Shown one piece after another: positions 23,906-33,048 of a stretch of DNA of 64,000 nucleotides. The DNA lies in contig NZ_JABMCJ010000090.1 in assembly GCF_013359755.1 (NCBI RefSeq), positions 186,001-250,000 of the forward strand, written 5' to 3'. Both the position numbers and the translations under genes were made by a program. The stretch comes from Tardiphaga robiniae (GTDB lineage Bacteria > Pseudomonadota > Alphaproteobacteria > Rhizobiales > Xanthobacteraceae). The notes below the pieces were generated by a model. That model searched no databases, was not told the DNA's origin, and saw nothing but the letters and a program-made list of their open reading frames with translations. Position 1 is the first letter of the stretch. Each line of letters begins with the position of its first letter.

Positions 23906-24629
23906 TCATTCGATGCTCGAACTCAATCAGGTCTGCGCCGGTTACGGTGAAATCCAGGTGCTGTGGGGCATCGACATGGTGGTGCGTTCCGGCGAGATCA
24001 CCGCGTTGATCGGCTCCAATGGCGCCGGCAAGACCACGCTGATGCGCGCACTGTCCGGGCTGATCCCGTTGGTCTCGGGCAAATATGTTTCCGAAGGCGT
24101 CGATCTCTCCAAGGCGACAGCTGCGCAGATGTTGGCACATGGTATCGTCCATGTGCCGGAAGGGCGCCGTCTGTTCGGCGCCATGAGCATTGAGGACAAT
24201 CTGCTGATGGGCGCCTATTCGCGCAGCGTCAGCCGTACCGAGCTCAATCGCGATCTCGATCGGGTTTACACGACCTTTCCGAAGCTCCGCGAGCGCCGCA
24301 ATCAGGCCGCGGCTACGCTCTCCGGCGGCGAGCAGCAGATGTGCGCCATCGGCCGCGGGCTGATGAGCGCGCCGCGCCTCCTGATGATCGACGAACTCTC
24401 GCTCGGCCTGTCGCCATTGCTGGTGGAGCAACTGGTCGCGGCACTTCGGCAGTTGAACAGCGAAGGCATGTCGATCCTTCTGGTCGAGCAGGACGTCACC
24501 ACGGCGCTCGATCTCTGCCATCACGCCTACATCATGGATATGGGCCGCATCGTGCGCACCGGGCAGGGCGCCGAATTGCTGGCCGATCCCATCATTCGCG
24601 ACGCCTATCTCGGCGTCCTCGAAGATTGA
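23898..24629 (+). CDS. Branched-chain amino acid-type ABC ATPase (LivF type)
   Basis: This is the second ATPase, 243 residues from GTG 23898 or 238 from ATG 23913. GTG is slightly preferred because GGAAC sits seven bases upstream. Walker A is GSNGAGKTT, the signature LSGGEQQM, Walker B LLMIDELSLGLSP and the H-loop ILLVEQDVTTA; HVPEGRRLFG is typical of LivF. It pairs with the LivG-type subunit, completing a five-part importer. Confidence 0.93.
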   Translation: MADHSMLELNQVCAGYGEIQVLWGIDMVVRSGEITALIGSNGAGKTTLMRALSGLIPLVSGKYVSEGVDLSKATAAQMLAHGIVHVPEGRRLFGAMSIEDNLLMGAYSRSVSRTELNRDLDRVYTTFPKLRERRNQAAATLSGGEQQMCAIGRGLMSAPRLLMIDELSLGLSPLLVEQLVAALRQLNSEGMSILLVEQDVTTALDLCHHAYIMDMGRIVRTGQGAELLADPIIRDAYLGVLED

Positions 24630-24655
24630 TTTTCACTTCATCCAAAGAGGCAAGC

Positions 24656-25411
24656 ATGATCGAGACCGTCGAAGCCCCCAATAGCGGCTACCGTTACATG
24701 CCGGGCGTGTTCCAGTATTCCTGCGGCGTCGGCGCGCTGCCCGGCTTCGCGCTGGAGCGCGTGCGTTTCTCCAAGGTCGTCCCGCTGAAGGAAGGCTTCG
24801 CCAGGGTTGCCGAGATCATCAAGGCAGCCGGCCGGCCGCTGACCGCCTTCGCAGCCTGCGAACTGCGCTCGCCGGCACCGTTCACGGAGCAAGGGTTTAT
24901 CGACTTCAACGAGATCTACATCAAGACCCTCGAAGACTGGGGGATCATGAAGGATCGCGTGAATCCCATCGCGCGCAGCAATGTGTGTCCGAAGATCGAT
25001 CCGCCGTCGGAGCCTGGCTTTCATGCCTTCTCCTTCACCACCGTCGCGCCGAATGCGCCAGCATCCTTCGTCATCGCCGGCAGCGGCGAGGCCGCGGAAG
25101 GCAAGGGCGACTATCGCGACAACACGGTACGCCTCGGCGACATCAGCCCGTCCGGCATGCTGGAAAAAGCCAAGTTCGTGCTCGACGAGATGGAGCGCCG
25201 CATGAGCGCATTCTCCGGCACCTGGGACCAGACCACCGGCGCGCAGCTCTACACCGTGCGCGACGTCTATGCTCTGCTGGAAAGCGAACTCGGCCGCCGC
25301 GGCGTATTCCGCAACGGCCTGACCTGGCACTTCAACCGCCCACCGGTCGTCGATCTCGAATACGAGATGGATTGCCGCCGCGTGCATGTGGAGCGCGTGG
25401 TCGAGGTTTAA
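24656..25411 (+). CDS. RidA-like duplicated protein of unknown function
   Basis: A 251-residue protein starting at ATG 24656, with AGAGG seven bases upstream. The frame is open to 24341 but that part is inside the ATPase gene. I do not recognise a named family. Both halves look like RidA/YjgF: residues about 35-135 have LKEGFARVAEIIKAAG, CELRSPAPF, DFNEIYIKTLEDWG and NPIARSNVC; residues about 160-250 have MLEKAKFVLDEMERRM, TTGAQLYTVRDVYALLE and a C-terminal VDLEYEMDCRRVHVERVV. So it may be a tandem RidA-fold protein. RidA relatives hydrolyse imines or deaminate aminomuconates. As the last gene of the importer operon, it may act on the imported compound. This is inference from pattern only. 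Confidence 0.6.
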   Translation: MIETVEAPNSGYRYMPGVFQYSCGVGALPGFALERVRFSKVVPLKEGFARVAEIIKAAGRPLTAFAACELRSPAPFTEQGFIDFNEIYIKTLEDWGIMKDRVNPIARSNVCPKIDPPSEPGFHAFSFTTVAPNAPASFVIAGSGEAAEGKGDYRDNTVRLGDISPSGMLEKAKFVLDEMERRMSAFSGTWDQTTGAQLYTVRDVYALLESELGRRGVFRNGLTWHFNRPPVVDLEYEMDCRRVHVERVVEV

Positions 25412-25416
25412 CCGCC

Positions 25417-27630
25417 TCAATGATGACTGATGCGCAGATCTTGCGAGGTCTGCCGTAGTCGCCGGGTGAGTTCGCGCGCCAGGTTGCCCAGCAGCCTGGT
25501 GGCGAGCACCGGATTTTTCTTCAGGATCAGGTCGAAGCCGTCGCGCGGGAATTCGTAACAGACCACCGCGTCGTCGGCGACGATGGTCGCCGAGCGTGGC
25601 ACCGATTCCACCAGCGCCATTTCTCCGACCGTCGTGCCGCGGCCAAGTCCGGCGATGCGGCGTCGCTCGTGATGTCCGTCGGTGCGCAGCAACACGCTGA
25701 CGCTCCCTTTCAGGATCAGCCACATCCGGTCGCCGGCGTTGCCTTCGCGGCAGATCGTATCGCCACATGCGAATTCGCGTCTGGTCATTACTGCAGTCAG
25801 TTCGGCCATCTCGTTGGTGGAAACGCCATCGAGAAAGTCGATCTGCTCGAGCGTGAGTTCATCCGCTTGCCCCTGCCTCGCAGCGGAGCGGTCGAGCACG
25901 GTCTGCTCCATCCACTCCAGTGCGGAGTCGAGATCTTGTGTCATTGGCGGCGATGCCGCGTCGTGCTCGATCCCGTTGCCGATGATGGCGGCATGGACGG
26001 GCCGGACATTGCAGTAGATCAGTCGCCGTTTCTTTTCAGTCGCCTTCTGGCGCAGGGTTCGCAATGCGTTGATGCCGGACACGTCGAGGTCGGAGATGGC
26101 ACCCATGTCGAGCAGGATCATATCCGTGCTGTTGAACAAGTCCTTGACGCGGAGCGAGAGGTCGTCGGCATTGCCGAAGAACAGCGCGCCTTCGAGCTGC
26201 AGGATGGCGCGCTGCTGTCCGGTCTGCTGCAGGATCGCGAGATCGTCGGCCGAGCGAATGCGCTTGGAGAACAGTGTGTCGCCGAGATGGGCGCGGCGCA
26301 CCAGCGGCCGGCTCATATTGATGACGAAGATGATGCAGGACAGGATGATCCCGACAATGACTCCGGAAACCACCGAGCTGAACACGGTCACGGCCATCAC
26401 CGCGAGTACAACGATCAGATTATAAACGGCGTGGCGGCGAACCTGCGGCTCGCTTTTGTGTCTGACATCGGCCAGCAGTTGCAGATTCCAGCGATCGAAC
26501 AGCACGATGCCGATCACCAGAAGCAGGCCGGCGAACACCGCGCGCGGCACCTGTGCGAGCACCGACGACAGCGCGAATGTGATGGCCAACAGGCTGAGAG
26601 CCACGAAAATGCTGGTCCAGCGCGTGCGGCCGCCCATGCGATAGCCGAGCAGAATAACGGAAGGGATCGCCGATCCGCCGATGCCGCCGCCCAGCGCTGC
26701 TGCCGCATTGGCGATGCCCTGCGCGGCGAGGTCGCGCACCGGATGGATATGCGTATCGTCGAGCTGCTGTGCCACGCGAAACGCCAGCATGGTCTCCACA
26801 GTGCCGATGATCGCCAGCACCAGCGATACCAGCACGACATGCGGAAGCACGGCGGTCAGTTCCGGAGTGATCGAGCCGTCGAACACTGCACCGAGCGGCA
26901 TGGCCGGAGGGAAGCTGACATGGATCTCACCGATGGTCGGCCCGAGATCGAGACCGGTCGGGACGCTGATCAGATAGTAGAGCGCGGTGCCGGCGATGAA
27001 GCCTGCAAGCGATCCCGGTATCTTCCGCAGCCAGTCCGGCAGCCGCAGCCAGCCTGCTATTGCCGGATAGTTCAGAACAAAGAGCGCCAAGGCCACGACG
27101 TAAGCCAGCATCGCCGGCTTGTTCGGCCACAGCGTATGCGCGGCAAAGAACGGCTTGAACTGGGAAATCACGATCAGCATGCCGACGCCATTGAGCAGGC
27201 CGGTGAGTACCGGGTGCGGCGCGAATTTGATGGCGCGTGTCAGGCCGAGCAGCCCGAACAGGACCTGCCACAGCCCGGCCAGAAACAAACACAGCATGAT
27301 CGCGGTCACGATCATCGCGGGCTGGCTCGCAAGCGTGGCGTCATTGACCAGCGTCGTGGTCAGGCCGGCCTGCACCAGGGCCATGCTGACGCGGCTCGTC
27401 GTCACGATATAGGACGAGGTGGCGACCACGGCCGCGACCAGGCCGACGATGGCGCCGCCATACAGGCCGGCTGCAGCGCCGGCTGCGACATAGTCGGGGC
27501 CGAGCGGCGCAAACACCAGCAGTCCGCAAGCAAGGCAGAGCGGCAGGCAGACGAGGCTTGAGATCAGACCGGCGCTGATTTCCGATCGCCAGTCGACGAG
27601 CGGCTCGGCGGGAGGCGAAGCTTTGAGCAC
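25417..27630 (-). CDS. SulP-family anion transporter with STAS and cyclic-nucleotide-binding domains
   Basis: A 737-residue inner-membrane protein in three parts. Residues about 15-430 are the SulP transporter (SLVCLPLCLACGLLVFAPLG, later GGGIGGSAIPSVILLGYRMG). Residues about 450-560 are a STAS domain (RAILQLEGALFFGNADDL, LLDMGAISDLDVSGINAL). Residues about 605-725 are a cNMP-binding fold (GDTICREGNAGDRMWLILKG, then VGEMALVESVPRSAT with the family's phosphate-binding GE and R residues). SulP proteins carry sulphate, bicarbonate or dicarboxylates. The terminal domain suggests control by cAMP or cGMP, or a structural role. It converges on the RidA-like gene, with five bases between them. Confidence 0.9.
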   Translation of the reverse strand: MLKASPPAEPLVDWRSEISAGLISSLVCLPLCLACGLLVFAPLGPDYVAAGAAAGLYGGAIVGLVAAVVATSSYIVTTSRVSMALVQAGLTTTLVNDATLASQPAMIVTAIMLCLFLAGLWQVLFGLLGLTRAIKFAPHPVLTGLLNGVGMLIVISQFKPFFAAHTLWPNKPAMLAYVVALALFVLNYPAIAGWLRLPDWLRKIPGSLAGFIAGTALYYLISVPTGLDLGPTIGEIHVSFPPAMPLGAVFDGSITPELTAVLPHVVLVSLVLAIIGTVETMLAFRVAQQLDDTHIHPVRDLAAQGIANAAAALGGGIGGSAIPSVILLGYRMGGRTRWTSIFVALSLLAITFALSSVLAQVPRAVFAGLLLVIGIVLFDRWNLQLLADVRHKSEPQVRRHAVYNLIVVLAVMAVTVFSSVVSGVIVGIILSCIIFVINMSRPLVRRAHLGDTLFSKRIRSADDLAILQQTGQQRAILQLEGALFFGNADDLSLRVKDLFNSTDMILLDMGAISDLDVSGINALRTLRQKATEKKRRLIYCNVRPVHAAIIGNGIEHDAASPPMTQDLDSALEWMEQTVLDRSAARQGQADELTLEQIDFLDGVSTNEMAELTAVMTRREFACGDTICREGNAGDRMWLILKGSVSVLLRTDGHHERRRIAGLGRGTTVGEMALVESVPRSATIVADDAVVCYEFPRDGFDLILKKNPVLATRLLGNLARELTRRLRQTSQDLRISHH

Positions 27631-27760
27631 GGGCTAGCTTTCATCACAGGGGGTACCGGCCACGCCTTCATGGATGATAGTTGTTGCCAGCTTTTGCCAT
27701 TATTGTGAAACGGAACTGATCCGCAAGCCAAGATCGGGGTTCGCCCGCCGATTTCCCGCG

Positions 27761-29182
27761 CTACACGCCGGCGACGATCGTCTTGCGATACAGCGCGCTG
27801 TAGCTGGCGGCAGAAATATTCCAGCTGAACGATTTCGACATGGCGCTGCGGCGCATCGAGTTCAGGCGATCCTTGGAGCCATAGGTCGCGAAAGCCCGCA
27901 GGATGCCGCCCAGAAATGACTCGGTGGAGGGCTGCGTGAACAGGAAGCCGGTCTCGCCATCGACGATGGTTTCGGCGAGGCCGCCGGTCTGGTGGCCGAT
28001 CGGCAGCGAGCCGAAGCGCTGCGCATACATCTGGCTCAGGCCGCAGGGTTCGAAGCGCGACGGCATCAGCGTGAAGTCGCTGCCGGCGAAGATGCGCCGT
28101 GCCTCGCGGTCGTTGAAGCCGATGGCGACGCCGATCGCATCCGGACGGCGGCGATGCGCGTCCATCAGCGCGTTTTCGAGTTCGGTCTCGCCGCGGCCGG
28201 TGACGACGATCTGGCCGCCGGCGGACACGATGGCGTCGGCCGCCGACAGCACGAGGTCGACGCCCTTCTGATGCACGAGGCGGGCGACCAAACCAAAAAT
28301 GGGCCCGCGGGAGAGTGCGAGCCCAAATTGTTGACGTACCCCGTCGGCATTGGCGCGTTTGGCTTCCCAGTCGCCCGCGCCGAACGGTCTCATGAGCTCC
28401 GCGCAGACGCGCGGATCCCAACTCTCATCGATGCCGTTGAGAATGCCTGTCAGACGCGACTCGTTGGAGCGCTTCGTCAGCAGGCCTTCCAGCCCGCAGC
28501 CAAGTTCCGGTGTGGTGATCTCGCGCGCATAGGTCTCGCTCACGGTGGTGAGGTGCGACGAGTAGATCAGCCCGCCCTTGAGGAAGGACAGCTTGTCGTA
28601 GAATTCGAGCCCGTCGATATGGAACGACTCCGCCGGTGCACCGATCCGGCGCAGCGAAGACTTCGGAAACAGGCCCTGATAAGCGAGATTGTGGATCGTC
28701 AGGATGGTCGGGATCTTCACGCCGCTCCAGGCGAGATAGGCCGGCACCAAGGCCGCCTGCCAGTCATTGGCGTGGACCAGATCGGCCGACCAGTTCTTGT
28801 CGAGCTTGCCGGAGGCGAGCAGTGCCGCTGCGGAGGCGAAGCGTGCGAAGCGGATGTCGTTGTCCGGCCAGTCGCGGCCGCCGGCATCGCCGTAAGGGTT
28901 GCCTGGACGATCGTAGAGCTGCGGGCAGAGCAGGATATAGATCGGCAGCCCGTCCTTGGTCGCGGCCAGGCCAACCGAGCACGCCGGCATTTCCGCCAGT
29001 GCCGGGCATTCGCCGACGATCTCGATGTCAGGAAACTGCGTGACGACGTCGCGGTAGCCGGGAAGGATGATGCGAACGTCGGTCCAGATGCGCAAGGCTC
29101 TAGGGAGGGCGGCGGAGACGGCTGCAAGGCCGCCCACCCGGATGAAGTCGTCAATCTCTGGAGTGACGAACAGTACCCTCAA
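27761..29182 (-). CDS. glgA: Glycogen synthase GlgA
   Basis: A 473-residue GT5 glycosyltransferase that builds glycogen from ADP-glucose. The N-terminal domain begins MRVLFVTPEIDDF and the C-terminal domain carries LMPSRFEPCGLSQMYAQRFG and QTGGLAETIVDGETGFLF. The usual N-terminal KTGGL motif reads RVGGL, so the ADP-glucose-contacting lysine 15 of E. coli GlgA is arginine 15 here. Other glycogen genes are not in the window, which is unusual since glgA is often beside glgC or glgB. It is oriented with the SulP gene, 130 bases upstream of it. Confidence 0.93.
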   Translation of the reverse strand: MRVLFVTPEIDDFIRVGGLAAVSAALPRALRIWTDVRIILPGYRDVVTQFPDIEIVGECPALAEMPACSVGLAATKDGLPIYILLCPQLYDRPGNPYGDAGGRDWPDNDIRFARFASAAALLASGKLDKNWSADLVHANDWQAALVPAYLAWSGVKIPTILTIHNLAYQGLFPKSSLRRIGAPAESFHIDGLEFYDKLSFLKGGLIYSSHLTTVSETYAREITTPELGCGLEGLLTKRSNESRLTGILNGIDESWDPRVCAELMRPFGAGDWEAKRANADGVRQQFGLALSRGPIFGLVARLVHQKGVDLVLSAADAIVSAGGQIVVTGRGETELENALMDAHRRRPDAIGVAIGFNDREARRIFAGSDFTLMPSRFEPCGLSQMYAQRFGSLPIGHQTGGLAETIVDGETGFLFTQPSTESFLGGILRAFATYGSKDRLNSMRRSAMSKSFSWNISAASYSALYRKTIVAGV

Positions 29183-29380
29183 GAAACGCCCTCGTGCCCG
29201 CCGCGACTACAAGGATACAAAACTGGTCCAGCGTCTTTGGGTACTTATGGAACCGAAGGGCAATGGAACTCAGTTTTGTTACTTGCGCTGCAAAATATCT
29301 GTCTCTGCACTGCAGTATATCACATCACTTAATACGGCATTGCAAAAGAGAAATGTGAGTTCGCTAAATTATCTCTGAAA
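29183..29380. other. AT-richer intergenic region upstream of glgA
   Basis: These 198 bases between glgA and the MFS gene (both minus strand) are distinctly AT-rich at 29270-29380. They should hold the glgA promoter and the 3' end of the MFS transcript. I see no convincing gene; short open frames here have no ribosome-binding site or recognisable product. Confidence 0.5.
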
Positions 29381-30772
29381 TCAGTGACTGGGTGACGACG
29401 GGACGATCAGCCGCAGGAAGCTCATGACGCAGCCGAGCGCGGCAAAACCGGCACCGAGCGCCAGCGCCCAGGTCGCGCCGCCATGGCCGAACAGGCCGAA
29501 GCAGAAGGCGGCAAGCGCTGCGCCCATGCTCTGGCCGGTCAGCCGGGCGGTGGCCACGATACCGCTGGCGCCGCCGCTACGGCCGGCCGGCGCGCTCGAC
29601 ATGATCGCCTTCATGTTCGGCGCCTGGAAGAAGCCGAAGCCGGCGCCGCAGATCACCATCCGCCAGACGATATTGGCGACGCTCGGGTCGGGCGGCAGGG
29701 TGGCCAGCAGCACCATGCCGATGCCGAGCAGGGCCATGCCGATACCGCCAAGAAGCCCGGCGGGATAGTGGTCCGACAACCGGCCGGCGATCGGCGCCAT
29801 GATGCCGACGACCAGCGGCCAGGGCGTCAGGAAGAAGCCGGTCTCGACTGCCGAACGATGCAGAACTTCCTCGAAGTAGAACGGCAGCGACACAAAGGCG
29901 AGGCCCTGGACGGAGAAGGAGCAAACCGCCGTGGCCGCCGACAGCGCGAACAACGGGCGGCGAAACAGGTCGATCGGCAGCATGGGCGCAGGGTGATCGG
30001 CCTGCCGGCGGAGCAGCAGCCAGCCGAACAACAGGCCGGCAACCAGTTCGGCGACGACGATGGACGGCGCGGTGTGATGGGCGGCGCTGTCGATGCCGAG
30101 GATCAGCAGGCCGAGACAGAGCGAGGTCAGCAGGGCACCGAGAAAATCGAAACGATGGGTGGCGCGCGTGGTCTTTGGCAGCGTCTTGAGGCTGATGATA
30201 ATGGCGGCGAGGCCGAAGGGCAGGTTGATCGCGAACAGCCAGGGCCAGGTTGCAACCGACAGGATGCCCGAGGCGATGGTGGGGCCGAGGGTGAAGGCCG
30301 TCGCGACGACGAGAGCGTTATGACCGAGCCCGCGGCCGAAATGGCTTGGGGGATAAACCACCCGGACCAGCGCGGCATTGACGCTCATGGCGCCGGCGGC
30401 GCCGAGGCCCTGCAGCACCCGCGCGAACAGCAAAGTGTCCAGCGACCACGCGAATGCGCAGGCGACCGACGCGATGGTGAACAGGATCAGCCCGCCGAGA
30501 TAGATGCGCTGATGGCCGACGATCTCGCCCAGCGCGCCGAATGGCAGCAGCGTGGCGACCATGGCGATCTGGTAGACATTGACCACCCAGATCACATCCG
30601 CTGGCGTGGCATGGAGGTCGCTGGCGATGGAAGGCAACGCGATATTGGCGATGGCGGTATCGAGCGAGGCCATGGCAAGGGCGGTAAAGATGGCAAGCCG
30701 CGCCCAACGCTGCTGGCTCGGCGTCAGCCCTTCCGTCGGCTGGGGAGCCTGTGCCACGATACCGTCTGCCAT
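29381..30772 (-). CDS. MFS exporter, DHA2 (14-helix) type
   Basis: A 463-residue major facilitator protein with about 14 hydrophobic helices, the drug:H+ antiporter-2 layout. The diagnostic early motif is MASLDTAIANIALPSIASDL in helix 1. The loop-2 area reads GALGEIVGHQRIYLGG, and motif C follows in helix 5 (LGPTIASGIL). Members export drugs, dyes or metabolites; the substrate is unknown. It is on the same strand as the MATE gene, 179 bases downstream of it, so the region has two different exporters in a row. It may have its own promoter in that gap. Confidence 0.92.
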   Translation of the reverse strand: MADGIVAQAPQPTEGLTPSQQRWARLAIFTALAMASLDTAIANIALPSIASDLHATPADVIWVVNVYQIAMVATLLPFGALGEIVGHQRIYLGGLILFTIASVACAFAWSLDTLLFARVLQGLGAAGAMSVNAALVRVVYPPSHFGRGLGHNALVVATAFTLGPTIASGILSVATWPWLFAINLPFGLAAIIISLKTLPKTTRATHRFDFLGALLTSLCLGLLILGIDSAAHHTAPSIVVAELVAGLLFGWLLLRRQADHPAPMLPIDLFRRPLFALSAATAVCSFSVQGLAFVSLPFYFEEVLHRSAVETGFFLTPWPLVVGIMAPIAGRLSDHYPAGLLGGIGMALLGIGMVLLATLPPDPSVANIVWRMVICGAGFGFFQAPNMKAIMSSAPAGRSGGASGIVATARLTGQSMGAALAAFCFGLFGHGGATWALALGAGFAALGCVMSFLRLIVPSSPSH

Positions 30773-30951
30773 AGCTGGGGATTCCTGGGTGCGGCCGAAC
30801 TGACCGCCGATCCGCGCTATCTAGGATAGTTCGCTTTGCCCCTACAGGCGTGTAACTGCATGAGGCATATGCACATCTTTATTCCCAGTTTATTCCCAGC
30901 GGAAAATCCGCTTTCGGCTGATCACATCGCTGTCAGGCGATTACATCGCCG

Positions 30952-32358
30952 TCAGACCGGCTTGGTCTTGAACCAGGTCCCGGACGCCACCGCCGTGACG
31001 ATGATAGTGCCGTAGACGACCAGCGCGAAGGCCAGGCAGGCGAACAGCCAGGTCAGCGATCCCGTCAGCCGCAGCGCCAGCCAGCCGCCGCCGATCGAGA
31101 TCAGCAGCCGCAGCACGCCGGCGAGCAGGGGATAGAGCATCTTGCCGGCGCCCTGAGAGGCGAAATACAGCGACAGGCCGAGGCCGAAGAAGCCATAGGC
31201 CGGGCCGACAATCCGCAGATAGGCGCTGCCGGTCTCGATCATCTGCGGATCCGACCCGAACAGGCCGAGCCACGCGGCTGGCCAGATCGCGGCCGCCAGG
31301 CCGACGGTTTCGGTGATCACGAACACCATGCCGCCGCCGATCAGCGCCGCCCGCAGCGCGCGCTGCTCCTGTCCGGCGCCGATATTGGTGCCGACCAGGG
31401 CCACCAGAGGTCCGCCAAATCCAAACGCCAATGGCACCATCAGATATTCCAGCCGGACGCCGGTGCCGAAGCCCGCCACGGCGTCGCCGCCAGCGAAGCC
31501 GCCGACCAGTGCGGTGGTCAGCAGCACCGTGAAACTCGTCTGCAGCGAAATCACCGCAGCGATGGCGCCGACGCGCAAGATGTCGGCCGAGAGATCCCAG
31601 CGCAGGCGGGCCAGCTTGAAATGCACGATGCAGCGGCCGGAGAGGATGTATCCTGCGAGCACCGCGCCCACGGTGAAGGTCGACAGCACCACGGCCCAGC
31701 CGCCGCCGGCAATGCCGAGGGCCGGAATCGGTCCCCAGCCGAAGATCAGCAGCGGCGACAGCGGGATCAGCAGCACCACGCCGATACAGATCGACAGCGA
31801 CGGCACCAGCATATTGCCGGTGCCGCGGATGATGCTGGCAAAGCCGTTCATCAGCCAAACTAAAACGCTGCCGCCGAACACCACGTTGGAATACTGCATG
31901 GCCGCGTCCAGCGCGCCGCCGCTGACGCCCATCGCCGTGTAAATCGCACGGCCCCAGATCAGGAAGATTGCCGAGCCGATCAGGCCGAGCAGGATATTGA
32001 TGAGCGTGGCATGCATCACCAGTGCTTCGGCATCGTCGGTGCGGCGCGCGCCGAGCGCACGCGCGATCGCCGAGGAAATGCCGCCGCCCATGGCACCAGC
32101 CGACAGCATCTGCATCATCATGAAGCCGGGAAACACCACGGCCATGCCGGTCAGCGCGTCGCTGCCGAGATGCGACACCCACCAGGTTTCGATCAGGCCG
32201 GTGGAAGCCTGCGCCAGCATCACCAGCAGATTGGGCCAGGCCAGCTTGACCAGCGTGGAAGCGATCGGCGCCTGCAGCAGCATCCGGGTCCGCGGGTTCA
32301 TCTCGTGGACGGGCGCGGCCGTAGCGGCGACGATGGCCTGCGGCGTTTCCAGTTTCAT
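30952..32358 (-). CDS. MATE-family efflux protein
   Basis: A 468-residue multidrug and toxic compound extrusion protein with about 12 helices in two homologous halves. Landmarks are LAWPNLLVMLAQASTGLIET and later GFGTGVRLEYLMVPLAFGFG. Such pumps exchange organic cations for Na+ or H+. ATG 32358 overlaps the HxlR stop in an ATGA, so regulator and pump are translated together, and the regulator probably senses the pump's substrate. Confidence 0.92.
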   Translation of the reverse strand: MKLETPQAIVAATAAPVHEMNPRTRMLLQAPIASTLVKLAWPNLLVMLAQASTGLIETWWVSHLGSDALTGMAVVFPGFMMMQMLSAGAMGGGISSAIARALGARRTDDAEALVMHATLINILLGLIGSAIFLIWGRAIYTAMGVSGGALDAAMQYSNVVFGGSVLVWLMNGFASIIRGTGNMLVPSLSICIGVVLLIPLSPLLIFGWGPIPALGIAGGGWAVVLSTFTVGAVLAGYILSGRCIVHFKLARLRWDLSADILRVGAIAAVISLQTSFTVLLTTALVGGFAGGDAVAGFGTGVRLEYLMVPLAFGFGGPLVALVGTNIGAGQEQRALRAALIGGGMVFVITETVGLAAAIWPAAWLGLFGSDPQMIETGSAYLRIVGPAYGFFGLGLSLYFASQGAGKMLYPLLAGVLRLLISIGGGWLALRLTGSLTWLFACLAFALVVYGTIIVTAVASGTWFKTKPV

Positions 32359-32858
32359 GGTGATCCGTCCTTCTGCGGGCGCGGTTTGCTGAGCCGCCGT
32401 TGCACGCGTGCGCTGGCGGCGGGGCCGGGCGCATTGGCGTGGGTGGCTTCGGTGATTGGTTTGCCGGTACGACGGTCGACCAGGATGGGATCGGCGGTCT
32501 CGCCGGTCTCCTTGTCGATCAGAACAACGCTTTCACCCTCCGGCGCGAAGTGACGGTTGCCCCAGCTTTGCAGCGACCACAGTACGGAGCGGAAATCCCG
32601 GCCGCGCGGGGTCACGATATATTCGTAGCGCGGCGGCTTTTCGCAATATAGCCGCTTCTCCAGCAGCCCGGCCTCGACCAGGACTGCCAGCCGGCGGGTC
32701 AGCATGTTCGGCGCGATGTTGAGGTTCTTCTGGAACTGGTCGAACCGCGTCATGCCGTAGATGGCATCGCGCATGATCAGAATGCTCCACCACTCGCCGA
32801 CGCGCTCAAGGCTGCGGGCGACCGGGCATTCCAGTTTCTCGAAACTCTTGCGCTCCAT
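32355..32858 (-). CDS. HxlR-type transcriptional regulator
   Basis: A 167-residue winged-helix regulator of the HxlR family. Typical sequence starts with the conserved cysteine (KLECPVARSLERVGEWWSIL), then RDAIYGMTRFDQFQKNLNIA, NMLTRRLAVLVEAGLLEKRL and YEYIVTPRGRDFRSVLWSLQ. The C-terminal 50 residues after the core are longer than usual and basic (RVQRRLSKPRPQK). It heads a two-gene operon with the MATE pump. The conserved Cys may make it redox-responsive. Confidence 0.92.
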   Translation of the reverse strand: MERKSFEKLECPVARSLERVGEWWSILIMRDAIYGMTRFDQFQKNLNIAPNMLTRRLAVLVEAGLLEKRLYCEKPPRYEYIVTPRGRDFRSVLWSLQSWGNRHFAPEGESVVLIDKETGETADPILVDRRTGKPITEATHANAPGPAASARVQRRLSKPRPQKDGSP

Positions 32859-32939
32859 GGCGGGAAGATAGGGGAGTAACTATCATCATGCAAGTCACTT
32901 GTCAGGACGGTTGTGTGTGGGGGCTCTGGCCTCTCAATT

Positions 32940-32994
32940 GTCGTCCCCGCCTAGCACGCCAATGGCGCGCGCGGGGCGGGGACCCATAACCACG
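32940..32994. repeat. GC-rich palindromic repeat, left unit
   Basis: TCGTCCCCGC and GCGGGGACCCATAACCAC-type sequence form an imperfect hairpin. It is paired with an inverted related unit at 33049-33084, in the 260-base gap between the HxlR gene and the acyl-CoA synthetase gene. The rest of that gap holds no gene that I can support. Confidence 0.6.
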
Positions 32995-33048
32995 ATAGGA
33001 GTAAATGACGGAAAGGCCTCAACCACAGCGTTAGATTAGCTCTGCGGA

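Noticed and set aside
24656-25411. Calling this gene a 2-aminomuconate or chloromuconate deaminase (CnbZ)
   Set aside because: The known CnbZ is an amidase-signature protein; no such Ser-Ser-Lys motif is seen here. Only RidA-like patterns support a deaminase idea.
25669-27561. A 630-codon open frame on the strand opposite the SulP transporter gene
   Set aside because: It mirrors the GC-rich codon pattern of a strongly supported gene, has a Gln/His/Arg-rich low-complexity product and no ribosome-binding site or family match.
28165-30829. Long plus-strand frames opposite glgA and the MFS gene
   Set aside because: Antisense frames arising from GC-rich third positions; no start signals, and products are rich in Gln, Arg, Asp and His.
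30941-32434. Alternative minus-strand frame across the MATE gene
   Set aside because: The 30952-32358 frame encodes the recognisable MATE protein; the other frame is Arg-rich with no membrane pattern.
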